Positions 52,374 through 61,138 of a stretch of DNA of 64,000 nt are shown here, piece by piece. Below the pieces are notes generated by a model. It worked only from the letters and a program-made list of their open reading frames with translations. It ran no database searches and was not told the DNA's origin. Both the position numbers and the translations under genes were made by a program. The stretch spans positions 6,386,501 to 6,450,500 of the forward strand of contig NZ_CP120742.1 of NCBI RefSeq assembly GCF_029581275.1, given 5' to 3'. This DNA comes from Micromonospora sp. WMMD1155. Lineage in GTDB: Bacteria; Actinomycetota; Actinomycetes; Mycobacteriales; Micromonosporaceae. Numbering within the stretch: position 1 is the stretch's first letter; the number at the start of each line of letters is the position of its first letter.

Positions 52374-52514
52374 GCCAACCCTCCCCTGCCCAGCCGCCCG
52401 AAGCCCCGGTCAAGGCTCGCGTAACGGGAAAACTTACGGCAGACTAGTTTCTGTACCGAATATTTTCCAGTAGCCTTCGGGCCCGTCGATCAACAGCAAC
52501 ACCGAGGAGGGGCC
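52374..52514. promoter_or_regulatory. divergent promoter region of the lysine cluster
   Basis: This 141-bp gap separates kdd (minus) from kamA (plus). Its centre (52431-52480) is clearly AT-rich (GAATATTTTCC), as expected for promoters. It is too short for a cobalamin riboswitch and I see no B12 box. GAGGAGG lies just before the kamA GTG. Confidence 0.5.
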
Positions 52515-53906
52515 GTGACCCAGACCATCCCGCACCCCCGTCACGCCCCGGTCGCCACACCGACCGCCGGGCAGCCCTACGAATACCACCGCCGCCCCCT
52601 GGTCGAACCCGACTGGACCCGCTTCCCCGGCTGGCGCCACATCACCCGCGAGCAGTGGGAATCCGCCCAGTGGCAACGCGTCAACTGCGTCAAGAACATC
52701 AAGCAGCTCCGCGCCGTCCTCGGTGACCTCGTCGACGAGAGCTTCTACGCCGACCTCGAGGCCGACCAGAAGGCCCTGGCCACCATGTCCATGCTGGTGC
52801 CACCACAGATGATCAACACGATGGTGCCGGACGTGCCCCCCACCACCGAGGCGCTGCTCGCCGACCCCATCCGCCGCTACATGATTCCCGTCGCCTCCGA
52901 CCGACGCACCGACTGGCCCTCACACCCCTACGCCAGCCGCGACAGCCTCCACGAGCACGACATGTGGGTCGCCGAAGGTCTCACCCACCGCTACCCCACC
53001 AAGGTCCTCGCCGAACTGCTCTCCACCTGCCCCCAGTACTGCGGGCACTGCACCCGGATGGACCTCGTCGGCAACTCCACCCCCGCCGTCGACAAACTCA
53101 AACTCACCCTCAAGCCCGTCGACCGCTACGACGCCCACATCGCCTACCTCAAGGCCCACCCCGGCGTCCGCGACGTCGTCGTCTCCGGCGGAGACGTCGC
53201 CAACGTCCCCTGGCGCAACCTCGAGTCGTACCTCATGCGCCTACTCGAACTGGAGACGGTCCGCGACATCCGCCTCGCCACCAAGGCCCTCATGGGCCTC
53301 CCCCAGCACTGGCTGCAACCCGACGTGGTCGAAGGTCTGGAACGCGTCGCCCGCACCGCCGCCCGCCGCGGCGTCAACCTCGCCATCCACACCCACGTCA
53401 ACCACGCCCAGTCCCTCACCCCACTGGTCGCCAAGGCCGCCCAGACCGCCCTCGACGTCGGCGTCCGCGACGTCCGCAACCAGGGCGTCCTCATGCGCGG
53501 CGTCAACGCCACCACCCCGGAACTGCTCGACCTCTGCTTCGCCCTCCAAGGCGAGGCCGGGATCCTGCCGTACTACTTCTACATGTGCGACATGATCCCC
53601 AACGCCGAACACTGGCGCGTCCCGGTCTGGCACGCCCAGCAACTCCAGCACGACATCATGGGATACCTCCCCGGCTACGCCACCCCCCGCATCGTCTGCG
53701 ACGTCCCCTTCGTCGGTAAGCGCTGGGTGCACATGCTCACCGACTACGACCGCGAGCGCGGCATCTCCTACTGGACCAAGAACTACCGCACCTCCATCGA
53801 GTCCGCCGACCTGGAGGCGCTCAACAAGCGCTACGCCTACTACGACCCGATCGACACGCTGCCCGCCGACGGCCGGCAGTGGTGGACCGACCACCGCGAC
53901 GACTGA
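52515..53906 (+). CDS. kamA: lysine 2,3-aminomutase (radical SAM, KamA family)
   Basis: The 463-residue enzyme converts L-lysine to beta-lysine using [4Fe-4S], SAM and PLP. The cluster cysteines are 172, 176 and 179 in CPQYCGHCTRMD. VVVSGGDVANVPW follows, where clostridial enzymes have SGGDPL, and PRIVCDVPFVGKRWVH holds the probable PLP lysine. The substrate could be glutamate, as some KamA relatives use it, but the neighbours favour lysine. GTG at 52515 has GAGGAGG upstream. Divergence from kdd suggests shared control. Confidence 0.9.
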   Translation: MTQTIPHPRHAPVATPTAGQPYEYHRRPLVEPDWTRFPGWRHITREQWESAQWQRVNCVKNIKQLRAVLGDLVDESFYADLEADQKALATMSMLVPPQMINTMVPDVPPTTEALLADPIRRYMIPVASDRRTDWPSHPYASRDSLHEHDMWVAEGLTHRYPTKVLAELLSTCPQYCGHCTRMDLVGNSTPAVDKLKLTLKPVDRYDAHIAYLKAHPGVRDVVVSGGDVANVPWRNLESYLMRLLELETVRDIRLATKALMGLPQHWLQPDVVEGLERVARTAARRGVNLAIHTHVNHAQSLTPLVAKAAQTALDVGVRDVRNQGVLMRGVNATTPELLDLCFALQGEAGILPYYFYMCDMIPNAEHWRVPVWHAQQLQHDIMGYLPGYATPRIVCDVPFVGKRWVHMLTDYDRERGISYWTKNYRTSIESADLEALNKRYAYYDPIDTLPADGRQWWTDHRDD

Positions 53907-53914
53907 CCGCACCG

Positions 53915-53943
53915 ACGGCGACACCCCCGGGGGGTGTCGCCGT
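53915..53943. terminator. terminator of kamA
   Basis: ACGGCGACACCCCC (53915-53928) pairs with 53930-53943 to form a 14-bp stem, followed by TTTCC. It lies between kamA and the convergent gene at 53950. Confidence 0.9.
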
Positions 53944-53949
53944 TTTCCG

Positions 53950-55014
53950 TCACCGGCAGCTCAAACCCTCGACGTACCCCGCCCGCAGCGTCCCGGCCGC
54001 CACCTCGTCGGCGTACTCCCAGAACACCTCCGGCCAGTCACCCGCCTTGTCCATCTCCCGCAACACCCGCCACCCGTGACTGCCCCGCAGCGCCTCGGCG
54101 GCCCGGCGCACCCCGACCTCATCCCCGACCGCCCGCGCCCGCTGCCACTCCGCGATCCACCCACAACCCACCCGGGACGTCACCCCCACACCAAACTGGT
54201 ACGAGTCGCTCACCCCGATCTCCTCCAACGCGGCGACATCGAACCCCGGCGGCAGCGGCACGTCGGCGAGCACCTTCGCCGCCCGCTCCCGCACCGGCAT
54301 GGTCATCTCCGCCGGAAGCACCGCCAACCAGGTCCGCGCGTCCACCCGAACGACGTCCGAGAGAACCCGGTCCACGTCCTTACGCGACCAGTTCCCGGAG
54401 GTCTTCATCTCCACGACCATGTTGTCGCGGGGACGCACCAGCACCGTGAAATCACCGCTGAAGCTCTGGAACAGATCAGCCGGCCAACCGTCCACCCGCA
54501 CCGACCTCCCCGGGCCCGTCTCGCGCTGGTTGGCATACCGGTCCGCGTACACGGACGCCGAATACCAGTTCATCTCCAGTTCCCGCCCACCCCGGCGGAA
54601 CCTGACCACGCCATAGTCCTTGGAGAACTCGGACAGGGCCGTCACCGTCCAACCGGCCCGGTCGATCAGCAACCGTGGGCTCCTCTCCGCCGCCTCCATC
54701 ACCAGCGGCGAAAAGACGGCCCCGGCTCCCACACCCGCGCTGGCGATCGGCGAGACCCCGTCATCCTCAGCCTGCCCCCGTAACAGCATGGACGCCGGCA
54801 CGATGCTCAGGAGCACGGCCGCCGCGGTCAGGACACCCGCGAAGCGACGCACCCACACCCGCCGCCGCGGCATCCCGACGGTACGCCGGACCAACGACTC
54901 GGACATGATGTCCTCCAGGAGGGCCTGCTTCACCCCGCCGAAATCCCCCATCACCCCGAACCCACCCGGGTCGGCATCCCGAACCAGCTGGTCGACCCGC
55001 TCCCCTGTGGTCAT
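53950..55014 (-). CDS. membrane protein coupled to an ECF sigma gene
   Basis: The 354-residue protein has a cytosolic N-terminus, one helix near residues 60-78 (FAGVLTAAAVLLSIVPASML) and a long outer domain with VRFRRGGRELEMNWYSASVY and VDGWPADLFQSFSGDFTVLV. The family is not recognised beyond its resemblance to sigma-linked CU044-type proteins. Its start overlaps the sigma stop by one base. It may be a non-canonical anti-sigma factor. Confidence 0.72.
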   Translation of the reverse strand: MTTGERVDQLVRDADPGGFGVMGDFGGVKQALLEDIMSESLVRRTVGMPRRRVWVRRFAGVLTAAAVLLSIVPASMLLRGQAEDDGVSPIASAGVGAGAVFSPLVMEAAERSPRLLIDRAGWTVTALSEFSKDYGVVRFRRGGRELEMNWYSASVYADRYANQRETGPGRSVRVDGWPADLFQSFSGDFTVLVRPRDNMVVEMKTSGNWSRKDVDRVLSDVVRVDARTWLAVLPAEMTMPVRERAAKVLADVPLPPGFDVAALEEIGVSDSYQFGVGVTSRVGCGWIAEWQRARAVGDEVGVRRAAEALRGSHGWRVLREMDKAGDWPEVFWEYADEVAAGTLRAGYVEGLSCR

Positions 55015-55583
55015 CAGTCCTCCTTGCGGGTGGAAGTGGTCAGCACGTCGAGTACATGTCCGGGCGGCCCCGGGTCGTCACCGACCAACCCCCGCAACCG
55101 TGCCCGCGCCCGCGACAACCGGGTCCGCACCGCCGCCGCAGACACCCCCAGCACCGCCGCCACCTCATGCGGCTGCAACCCCTCCCAAACGGTCAGCATC
55201 AGCACCTCCCGGTCCACCTCCGGCAGACCCGCCAACGCCGCCCGAACGGCAAGCCGCTCCGGCACCGCACTGCCCGGATCCGGCACCGACGCGGCGATCT
55301 GCTGACGCAACCGCTCACCCAGGCGCTGCCGTCGGACACCACCACGGTGATGATTCGCCAGGACCCGCCGAGCCACCCCGTACAACCACAGCCGGGCCTC
55401 ACCGACGACCGGAATGTCCTGCCGACGACGCCACGCCACCAGGAAGGTCTCCGCGACGACATCGGCCGCGTCCTCCGGATGCGCGACGCGCCGCAACGCG
55501 TACGCCAGCAACGACTCGAAATCCTCGGCGTAGGCCCGCCGGAAGCGGTCCTCGTCCTGCCCTGTCCCGGAGCTCACATCCAC
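55014..55583 (-). CDS. ECF sigma factor
   Basis: The 189-residue protein has region 2 (DFESLLAYALRRVAHPEDAA, DVVAETFLVAWRR, ARLWLYGVARRVLANHHRG) and region 4 (LPEVDREVLMLTVWEGLQPH, VSAAAVRTRLSRARARLRGL). It is co-transcribed with the membrane partner downstream, as in the 29103-30616 pair. Its signal is unknown. Confidence 0.92.
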   Translation of the reverse strand: MDVSSGTGQDEDRFRRAYAEDFESLLAYALRRVAHPEDAADVVAETFLVAWRRRQDIPVVGEARLWLYGVARRVLANHHRGGVRRQRLGERLRQQIAASVPDPGSAVPERLAVRAALAGLPEVDREVLMLTVWEGLQPHEVAAVLGVSAAAVRTRLSRARARLRGLVGDDPGPPGHVLDVLTTSTRKED

Positions 55584-55647
55584 TCCATGTCCGGCGGGAC
55601 CTCAACCGTGACAGCCCACCCGACACGCGCCCGCCGAACCGACAGTC

Positions 55648-56604
55648 TCAGGCTCCGCCCAGCACCTCGGACAACGGTGCCGGCGTCAACCCTCGCGCGC
55701 GCAACCCGGCCAGGATGTGCGGCAACGCCTCATCGGTCATCGCGGCGTTCGCCTCGGTCACATGCATGATCACCACCGACCCGGGTCGTGCGTGGTCCAC
55801 CACCGCCCGCACCAACGGCTTCCACGCTGTCGCGAACGGATCGCCGCTGACCACGTCCCCGTCCACGACCGTCACGCCGAGCGGGGCCAGCGCGTCCAAC
55901 GCCGCCGCGTCGTGACAGAGCCCCGGGAAACGGAAGTACCGGGTCTGCCGACCCCCGTACGGTGCGATCACCTCGAACGTCTTCGCCACGTCGCCGCGCA
56001 ACTCGGTCACCGGCTTCGAGGGCAGGTCGTAACAGTCACCGGTGAACGCCGCGTGCCCGTACGTGTGGTTGGCCAACTCGAAGCGCGGATTGCCGGCGAT
56101 GCGCCGGGTCACGTCCGGATACCGCTGCACCCACTTGCCGGTCAGGAAGAACGTGGCCGGAACCCGCTCCCGCTCCAGCAGGTCGAGGATGCGCAGGTTG
56201 GCGTACGACTTCACCCGACCGGCACGCAGGTTGCCCAACATCGCGTCGGTCATGTCCGCGTCGAAGGTCAACGCGACCTTGTCACCGGTCCGCGGACCGT
56301 GGTTGACCACCGGCGCCCTGGTCCCGGTCGGCGTCGCGCCCGGCACCGAGGTGACAGCCGACGGCGACGGGGCACCTGCCGACGGCACGGCCGGGTCGGC
56401 ACCTGTGGACGGCGCCGCCGACGAGGCACCGACCGACGGCGCGACGGACGGTGTGGACGGGCTCGACGAGGCGGACGAGCCGACGAAGACCGGCTGGTCC
56501 GCAGGCGGCACCCGGGACGCCTCACACCCGGCAGCGCCGAGAGCCGCCACGACCAGCACGCCAAGAAACGGGCGAAGCCCAGCTCGGATCACGCCGCAGA
56601 TCAT
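55648..56604 (-). CDS. polysaccharide deacetylase lipoprotein
   Basis: The 318-residue protein has a lipobox (VVAALGAAGC, Cys27), a long Ser/Pro/Ala linker and a NodB domain. Metal and catalytic residues are visible: D-D in LTFDADMTD, H-H in ANHTYGHAAF, RFPG and the final VIMHVTEAN. It would remove acetyl groups from peptidoglycan or chitin-like glycans at the cell surface. The palindromes at 56689-56748 lie in its promoter. Confidence 0.88.
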   Translation of the reverse strand: MICGVIRAGLRPFLGVLVVAALGAAGCEASRVPPADQPVFVGSSASSSPSTPSVAPSVGASSAAPSTGADPAVPSAGAPSPSAVTSVPGATPTGTRAPVVNHGPRTGDKVALTFDADMTDAMLGNLRAGRVKSYANLRILDLLERERVPATFFLTGKWVQRYPDVTRRIAGNPRFELANHTYGHAAFTGDCYDLPSKPVTELRGDVAKTFEVIAPYGGRQTRYFRFPGLCHDAAALDALAPLGVTVVDGDVVSGDPFATAWKPLVRAVVDHARPGSVVIMHVTEANAAMTDEALPHILAGLRARGLTPAPLSEVLGGA

Positions 56605-56688
56605 CGCAGACGCGAAAGCGTCTCACTGTCCCCGCGTGCTGCGGTCGGGGCATCGCGCGGGAGTGCCTCTCCGGACCGCGCGGGAAGG

Positions 56689-56748
56689 TATCGCTCGCGT
56701 GAGCGATATACCTCAGAGTCATATTTATGCCTCTGCGGTATATCGCTC
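56689..56748. promoter_or_regulatory. overlapping palindromes before the deacetylase gene
   Basis: TATCGCTC-GCGT-GAGCGATA (56689-56708) is a perfect dyad. Its right half starts a second, longer one: GAGCGATATACC (56701-56712) pairs with 56737-56748, and CAGAG/CTCTG extends it inward, so 17 of 18 positions pair. The shared half-site allows two alternative structures. It may be an operator array or the terminator of ynfA. Confidence 0.6.
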
Positions 56749-56780
56749 AACAGCGACACGCCCCCGCGTCGTAACGCGGG

Positions 56781-57122
56781 TCAGGCGGAAATCCCACGCG
56801 GGGCGTACATGATGACAGCGACGCCGAGCAGGCAGAGCGCCGCGCCGGTCACGTCCCACCGGTCCGGGCGGAAGCCGTCCACCACCATCGCCCAGCCCAA
56901 CGACCCGGCCACGAACACCCCGCCGTACGCGGCCAGGATCCGGCCGAAGTTCGCGTCCGGCTGGAACGTCGCCACGAACCCGTAGCAGCCCAGCGCCACC
57001 ACCCCCGCCGCGATCCACCACAGGCCACGCTGCTCCCGCCAGCCCTGCCACACCAGCCACGCGCCGCCGATCTCCGCAAGCGCGGCCAGCGCGAACAACA
57101 CCAGGGAACGAAGCACCGTCAC
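56781..57122 (-). CDS. ynfA: YnfA family (UPF0060) membrane protein
   Basis: The 113-residue protein has four membrane helices with [40 protein letters not shown] and [20 protein letters not shown], the UPF0060 signature. Relatives resemble small multidrug exporters. No operon partner is seen. Confidence 0.92.
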   Translation of the reverse strand: MTVLRSLVLFALAALAEIGGAWLVWQGWREQRGLWWIAAGVVALGCYGFVATFQPDANFGRILAAYGGVFVAGSLGWAMVVDGFRPDRWDVTGAALCLLGVAVIMYAPRGISA

Positions 57123-57148
57123 CCGGCGACCCTAACCGCCGAACACGA

Positions 57149-57182
57149 CGGGTCCCCGGGCGACGCTGCGCCCGGGGACCCG
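57149..57182. terminator. terminator downstream of csbD
   Basis: CGGGTCCCCGGGCG (57149-57162) pairs perfectly with 57169-57182 around ACGCTG, 13 bp beyond the csbD stop. Confidence 0.8.
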
Positions 57183-57195
57183 CGAACCGCTCAGG

Positions 57196-57390
57196 TCACT
57201 TCGTGAAGGAATCCTTCATGTTGCGACCGGCGTCCTTGACGTTCTGACCGGCCTGCTTGGCGCGCGCGTCGCTCTGCTGGCTGGCGCCCTCGCCACGCAT
57301 CCGCTCGTTGTCAGTCATGTCGCCGACGCGCTCTCGCGCCGCGCCGGCCATCTGCTCGACCTTGTTCTTTGCCTTCTCGGTGAAGCTCAT
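57196..57390 (-). CDS. CsbD family stress protein
   Basis: The 64-residue protein starts MSFTEKAKNKVEQMAGAARE and is hydrophilic with paired KDAGRNMKDSF at the end, the CsbD pattern. In Bacillus CsbD is under SigB control. ATG at 57390 follows GAGGAGG. A strong hairpin ends the transcript. Confidence 0.88.
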   Translation of the reverse strand: MSFTEKAKNKVEQMAGAARERVGDMTDNERMRGEGASQQSDARAKQAGQNVKDAGRNMKDSFTK

Positions 57391-57547
57391 CGCGCCTCCT
57401 CGGTCTGGCGACTGTCCCCGCTCGCATCCCCGGCTTCCGGGTGCCGAAACCGGCGGTGCCGGTCGGCACACCCGCTAGGGCATCCTAGGAAGATAGGTTG
57501 TGGCGAGGGCCGCGAGATAACGGTGCGGTCGGTGGTTAACTGGCCGC

Positions 57548-58159
57548 ATGGGAGAGCTCCTGCTGATCCGGCACGGCGAGACCACCTGGAGCGCCAGCCT
57601 GCGGCACACCTCGTACACCGACCTGGAGCTGACCCCCGACGGCGAGCGACAGGCCCGCACCCTGGCCGCGTTCCTGGCCGGCCGGCGGTTCGTCACCGTG
57701 CTGGCCAGCCCCCGTTCCCGGGCACTACGCACCGCGCAACTGGCCGGCCTCACCGTCGACGCCGTCGACGAGGACCTCAGCGAGTGGAACTACGGCGAGT
57801 ACGAGGGCCGCACCACCGTCGACATCCACGCCGACCAGCCGCACTGGAACATCTGGACCGACGGCTGCCCCGGCGGGGAGTCCCCCGCGCAGGTCGGCGA
57901 GCGCGTCGACCGGGTGCTGCAGCGGGTCACCCCACTGCTCGACCGGGGCACCGTCGCGCTGGTCGGTCACGCGCACAGTCTGCGCGTGCTCGGCGCCCGC
58001 TGGATCGGCCTGCCCCCGTCCGCGGGTGGCCGGCTACGCCTGGAGACCGCCACGGTCAGCGCGCTCGGTCACGAGCACGGCCGGCAGGTCATCCTGCGGT
58101 GGAACCAGCCGGCTCCTCCGGCGCCCGGGACCGCGACCGACCCGGCGCCGCGGCACTGA
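57548..58159 (+). CDS. histidine phosphatase (phosphoglycerate mutase-like)
   Basis: The 203-residue enzyme has the catalytic LLIRHGETTWS, ASPRSRALRTAQL, EWNYGEYEG with the acid residue, and the second histidine in LVGHAHSLRVLG. It dephosphorylates a small phospho-metabolite, possibly a sugar phosphate. Its last 71 bp overlap the convergent Lrp gene. Confidence 0.9.
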   Translation: MGELLLIRHGETTWSASLRHTSYTDLELTPDGERQARTLAAFLAGRRFVTVLASPRSRALRTAQLAGLTVDAVDEDLSEWNYGEYEGRTTVDIHADQPHWNIWTDGCPGGESPAQVGERVDRVLQRVTPLLDRGTVALVGHAHSLRVLGARWIGLPPSAGGRLRLETATVSALGHEHGRQVILRWNQPAPPAPGTATDPAPRH

Positions 58160-58595
58160 TCTTCGGCGGCCGGTTCTCGTACGGGGTGGACAGCACCACC
58201 GTCGTGCGGGTCGTGACGTTCGCCGAGGTGCGGATCTCCTGCAACACCCGCTCCAGGTCGGTCGGGCCGGCTACCCGCACCAGCAACAGGTAGAAATCCT
58301 CCCCCGCCACCGAGTAGCAGGAGTCGATCTCGGGCAGGTGCGCCAGCCGCTCCGGCGCGTCGTCGGGCTGCGACGGGTCGAACGGGCGGATCGCCACGAA
58401 CGCGGTCAGCGGCAGGTCCAGCGCCTCGAACGACACCCGGGCGGCGTACCCCTTGATCACCCCGCGTTGCTCCAGCCGGCGCACCCGCTGGTGCACGGCG
58501 GACACCGACAGCCCCACCTTCTCGGCCAGGTCGGTGTACGACAGACGGCCGTCGGCGGTCAGCGCGGCGACGATAGCGCGGTCGATCTCCTCCAC
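58089..58595 (-). CDS. Lrp/AsnC family regulator
   Basis: The 168-residue protein has an AsnC-type HTH (DRAIVAALTADGRLSYTDLA and VGLSVSAVHQRVRRLEQRGV) and a RAM domain (FVAIRPFDPS, SCYSVAGEDFYLLLVRV). GTG at 58595 is preferred; TTG at 58604 is possible. It follows the M24 peptidase-acyl-CoA dehydrogenase pair on the same strand with an 84-bp gap, so it may control amino acid breakdown. Confidence 0.9.
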   Translation of the reverse strand: MEEIDRAIVAALTADGRLSYTDLAEKVGLSVSAVHQRVRRLEQRGVIKGYAARVSFEALDLPLTAFVAIRPFDPSQPDDAPERLAHLPEIDSCYSVAGEDFYLLLVRVAGPTDLERVLQEIRTSANVTTRTTVVLSTPYENRPPKISAAAPGRSRSRAPEEPAGSTAG

Positions 58596-58679
58596 GGCGT
58601 GCAACCTACCGGGAAAACCGCCCGACGGCGACGCAGTACCCGGCGCGGCCAGCGTGGGCCGCGCCGGCACCCGTCGTCC

Positions 58680-59822
58680 TCAGCCGCGCGCCAGGGCCCG
58701 GGAGATCACCATCCGCTGGATCTGGTTGGTGCCCTCCACGATCTGCAGCACCTTGGCCTCGCGCATGTACCGCTCCACCGGGTGGTCGGCGACGTAACCC
58801 GCGCCGCCGAGCACCTGCACCGCGTCGGTGGTCACCCGCATCGCCATGTCGGTGGCGAAGAGCTTCGCCTTGGCCGCCTCGATGGCGTACGGGCGGCCGG
58901 CGCCGCGCAGCCGGGCCGCCGCGAGGGTCAACGCGCGGGCCGCCGAGATCTGGGTGGCCGCGTCGGCGAGCAGGAAGCCCAACCCCTGGAAGTCGATGAT
59001 GGACCGGCCGAACTGCTGCCGCTCCCGGGCATAGCCGACCGCGTAGTCCAGCGCCGCCTGGGCCAACCCGACCGCGCAGGCCGCGATGCCCAACCGGCCG
59101 GAGTCCAGGGCGGACATCGCGATGGTGAAGCCCTCCCCCTCACCGCCGATCAGCCGGTCGGCCGGCACCCGCGCGTCGTCGAAGGCGATCTGGGCCACCG
59201 GGGAGGCGCGCAGACCCATCGTCCGCTCGGCGGCCTGCGGGGCGATGCCGGGAGTGCCGGCGTCGGCGAGCAGGCAGGAGATCCCCTTCGGGCCGGGCCC
59301 GCCGGTGCGGCAGAAGACGTTGTAGAAGTCGGCGGTCCGGGCGTGGGTGATCCACGCCTTGGTGCCGGAGACCAGGTACGCGTCGCCGTCGCGCACCGCC
59401 CGGGTGCTCAGCGACGCCGCGTCGGAGCCGCCCTGCGGCTCGGAGAGGCAGTACGCGCCCAGCAGCTCGCCGCCGATCATGTCCGGCAGCAGCTTGCGCT
59501 GCTCGTCGCTGCCGAACGCCGCCACCGGGTAGCAGGACAGGGTGTGCACGCTGACCGCCTCGGCGACCGCGAGCCAGCGGCTGGCCAGGATCTCCAGCAC
59601 CTGCAGGTACACCTCGTAGGGCTGGGCCGCGCCGCCGTACTCCTCGGGGTAGGGCAGGCCCAGCAGGCCGGCCCGGCCGAGGGTACGCAGCACCTCGCGG
59701 GGGAACTCGGCGCGCTCCTCGAAGGCGGCGGCCTTCGGCGCGAGCTCGCGGTCGGCGAGCTCGGTGGCGAGACCCAGCAGGTCGTGGGCCTCGTCGGTGG
59801 GCAGGATCCGGTCGACAGTCAT
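58680..59822 (-). CDS. acyl-CoA dehydrogenase
   Basis: The 380-residue flavoenzyme has AYCLSEPQGGSDAASLSTRA for the FAD loop, AWITHARTADFYNV and the C-terminal VQVLGGAGYVADHPVERYMR with IQRMVISRAL. It adds a double bond to acyl-CoA, probably short or branched-chain. The start overlaps the M24 gene stop by ATGA. Confidence 0.94.
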   Translation of the reverse strand: MTVDRILPTDEAHDLLGLATELADRELAPKAAAFEERAEFPREVLRTLGRAGLLGLPYPEEYGGAAQPYEVYLQVLEILASRWLAVAEAVSVHTLSCYPVAAFGSDEQRKLLPDMIGGELLGAYCLSEPQGGSDAASLSTRAVRDGDAYLVSGTKAWITHARTADFYNVFCRTGGPGPKGISCLLADAGTPGIAPQAAERTMGLRASPVAQIAFDDARVPADRLIGGEGEGFTIAMSALDSGRLGIAACAVGLAQAALDYAVGYARERQQFGRSIIDFQGLGFLLADAATQISAARALTLAAARLRGAGRPYAIEAAKAKLFATDMAMRVTTDAVQVLGGAGYVADHPVERYMREAKVLQIVEGTNQIQRMVISRALARG

Positions 59823-60934
59823 AGCGCGATGAGCTCCGTGGGGGTGGTGTTGAGCCGTTGCACGCCGTCCGGGGTGCAGACGACGATGTCCTCGATGCGG
59901 GCGCCGTGCCGGCCCGCGAGGTAGATGCCCGGTTCGATGGAGAACGCCATCCCGGCCTCCAGGGGCCGGTCGTTGCCGGCCACCAGGTAGGGCTCCTCGT
60001 GACCGTCGAGCCCGATGCCGTGACCGGTGCGGTGCAGGAACGCCTCGGCGTAGCCGGCGGCGGCGATCGGCGCCCGGGCCGCGGCGTCGGCCTGCGCGCC
60101 GGTGACGCCGGGTCGCACCGCCGCGACGGCGGCGCGCTGGGCGTCGCGCAGCACCGCGTAGTAGTCCAGGAAGTCGGTCGGCGCGGACCCGCCGGCCAGG
60201 TAGGTGCGGGTGCAGTCGGAGCGGTAGCCCGACGGCATCGTGCCGCCGATGTCGACCACCACCGGCTCACCGACGCCGATCGGGCGGTCCGAGGTGCCGT
60301 GGTGCGGGCTGGCTCCGTTCGGTCCGGACGCCACGATGACGAATTCGACCGTCACGTGCCCGGTGGCCCGGATCGCCGCGGCGATGTCGGTGGCGACCTC
60401 GACCTCGGTGCGGCCGGGGCGCAGCCACTCACCCATCCGCAGGTGCACCTCGTCGATGGCCGCGCCGGCCTCGGCGAGCGCCGCCACCTCCGCCGCCGAC
60501 TTGCGGATGCGCAACTCCCGCAGCACGTCACCGGCGAGCCGTTGCGCGGCGTCGGGGAGCGCCGCGCGCAACGCGAGGACCTGCTCGGCCCACATCCGGT
60601 CGGCCAGGCCGACCGCCGCGACCGGGCCGTCGAGGGCGGCGACGACCAGGGGGTACGGGTCGGTGCCGTCGACGTGGTCGACGATGCGTACCCCGGTGGC
60701 CGGTGCGGGGGACGCCTCCGCCGCGGGACGTTCCAGTCTCGGCACGATCAGGGTCGGCTCCCCCTCGGCGGGCAGCACCAGGCAGGTGAGCCGCTCCCCC
60801 GCGTGGGCGTCGTACCCGGTCAGGTACCGCAGGTCGGAGCCGGGCGCGAGCAGCAGGGCGTCCAGGCCGGCGGCGGCGGTGGCGCGCTGCGCGGCGGTCA
60901 GCCGGTCCGGCGGATACAGCTCGTCGGTTCCCAC
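59819..60934 (-). CDS. M24 family metallopeptidase (Xaa-Pro type)
   Basis: The 371-residue enzyme has an N-terminal creatinase-like domain (LLAPGSDLRYLTGYDAHAGE) and the pita-bread domain with all five metal ligands: D in VVVDIGGTM, D in YRSDCTRTY, H in HRTGHGIGLDGHE, E in FSIEPGIYL and E in RIEDIVV. It removes residues before proline. It heads the operon with acyl-CoA dehydrogenase and Lrp. Confidence 0.94.
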   Translation of the reverse strand: MGTDELYPPDRLTAAQRATAAAGLDALLLAPGSDLRYLTGYDAHAGERLTCLVLPAEGEPTLIVPRLERPAAEASPAPATGVRIVDHVDGTDPYPLVVAALDGPVAAVGLADRMWAEQVLALRAALPDAAQRLAGDVLRELRIRKSAAEVAALAEAGAAIDEVHLRMGEWLRPGRTEVEVATDIAAAIRATGHVTVEFVIVASGPNGASPHHGTSDRPIGVGEPVVVDIGGTMPSGYRSDCTRTYLAGGSAPTDFLDYYAVLRDAQRAAVAAVRPGVTGAQADAAARAPIAAAGYAEAFLHRTGHGIGLDGHEEPYLVAGNDRPLEAGMAFSIEPGIYLAGRHGARIEDIVVCTPDGVQRLNTTPTELIAL

Positions 60935-61008
60935 GCCGTCAGCTTAACGGTCGTTTGGGCCAGTGCGGAATCCGGACAACCGGCACGAAGGAAATCCACC
61001 GGCATTGA

Positions 61009-61038
61009 TTGACTCGGACAGTTAACACTCTTTAAGAT
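61009..61038 (+). promoter_or_regulatory. predicted promoter of the chitinase gene
   Basis: TTGACT (61009-61014), an 18-bp spacer and TAAGAT (61033-61038) fit a housekeeping promoter, in an AT-rich patch about 100 bp before the start codon. No chitinase-type direct repeat pair was seen. Confidence 0.5.
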
Positions 61039-61138
61039 TTGGCTGCCTCGAGGCCCACCCGTTCCTGCGTCCCCGCACCTCCCGCCCACGACAACCCTGC
61101 GTGGGCGGCGTCGTCCCCCGCCCACGGGAAGGCCCCCG

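Noticed and set aside
52374..52514. Cobalamin riboswitch for the kam cluster
   Set aside because: The gap is only 141 bp and contains no B12-box-like sequence. The 45000-45552 gap also lacks one and lies downstream of the operon.
45553..53906. Complete lysine-to-crotonyl-CoA pathway
   Set aside because: No 3-keto-5-aminohexanoate cleavage enzyme or CoA-transferase is present in the window, so the pathway is incomplete as seen.
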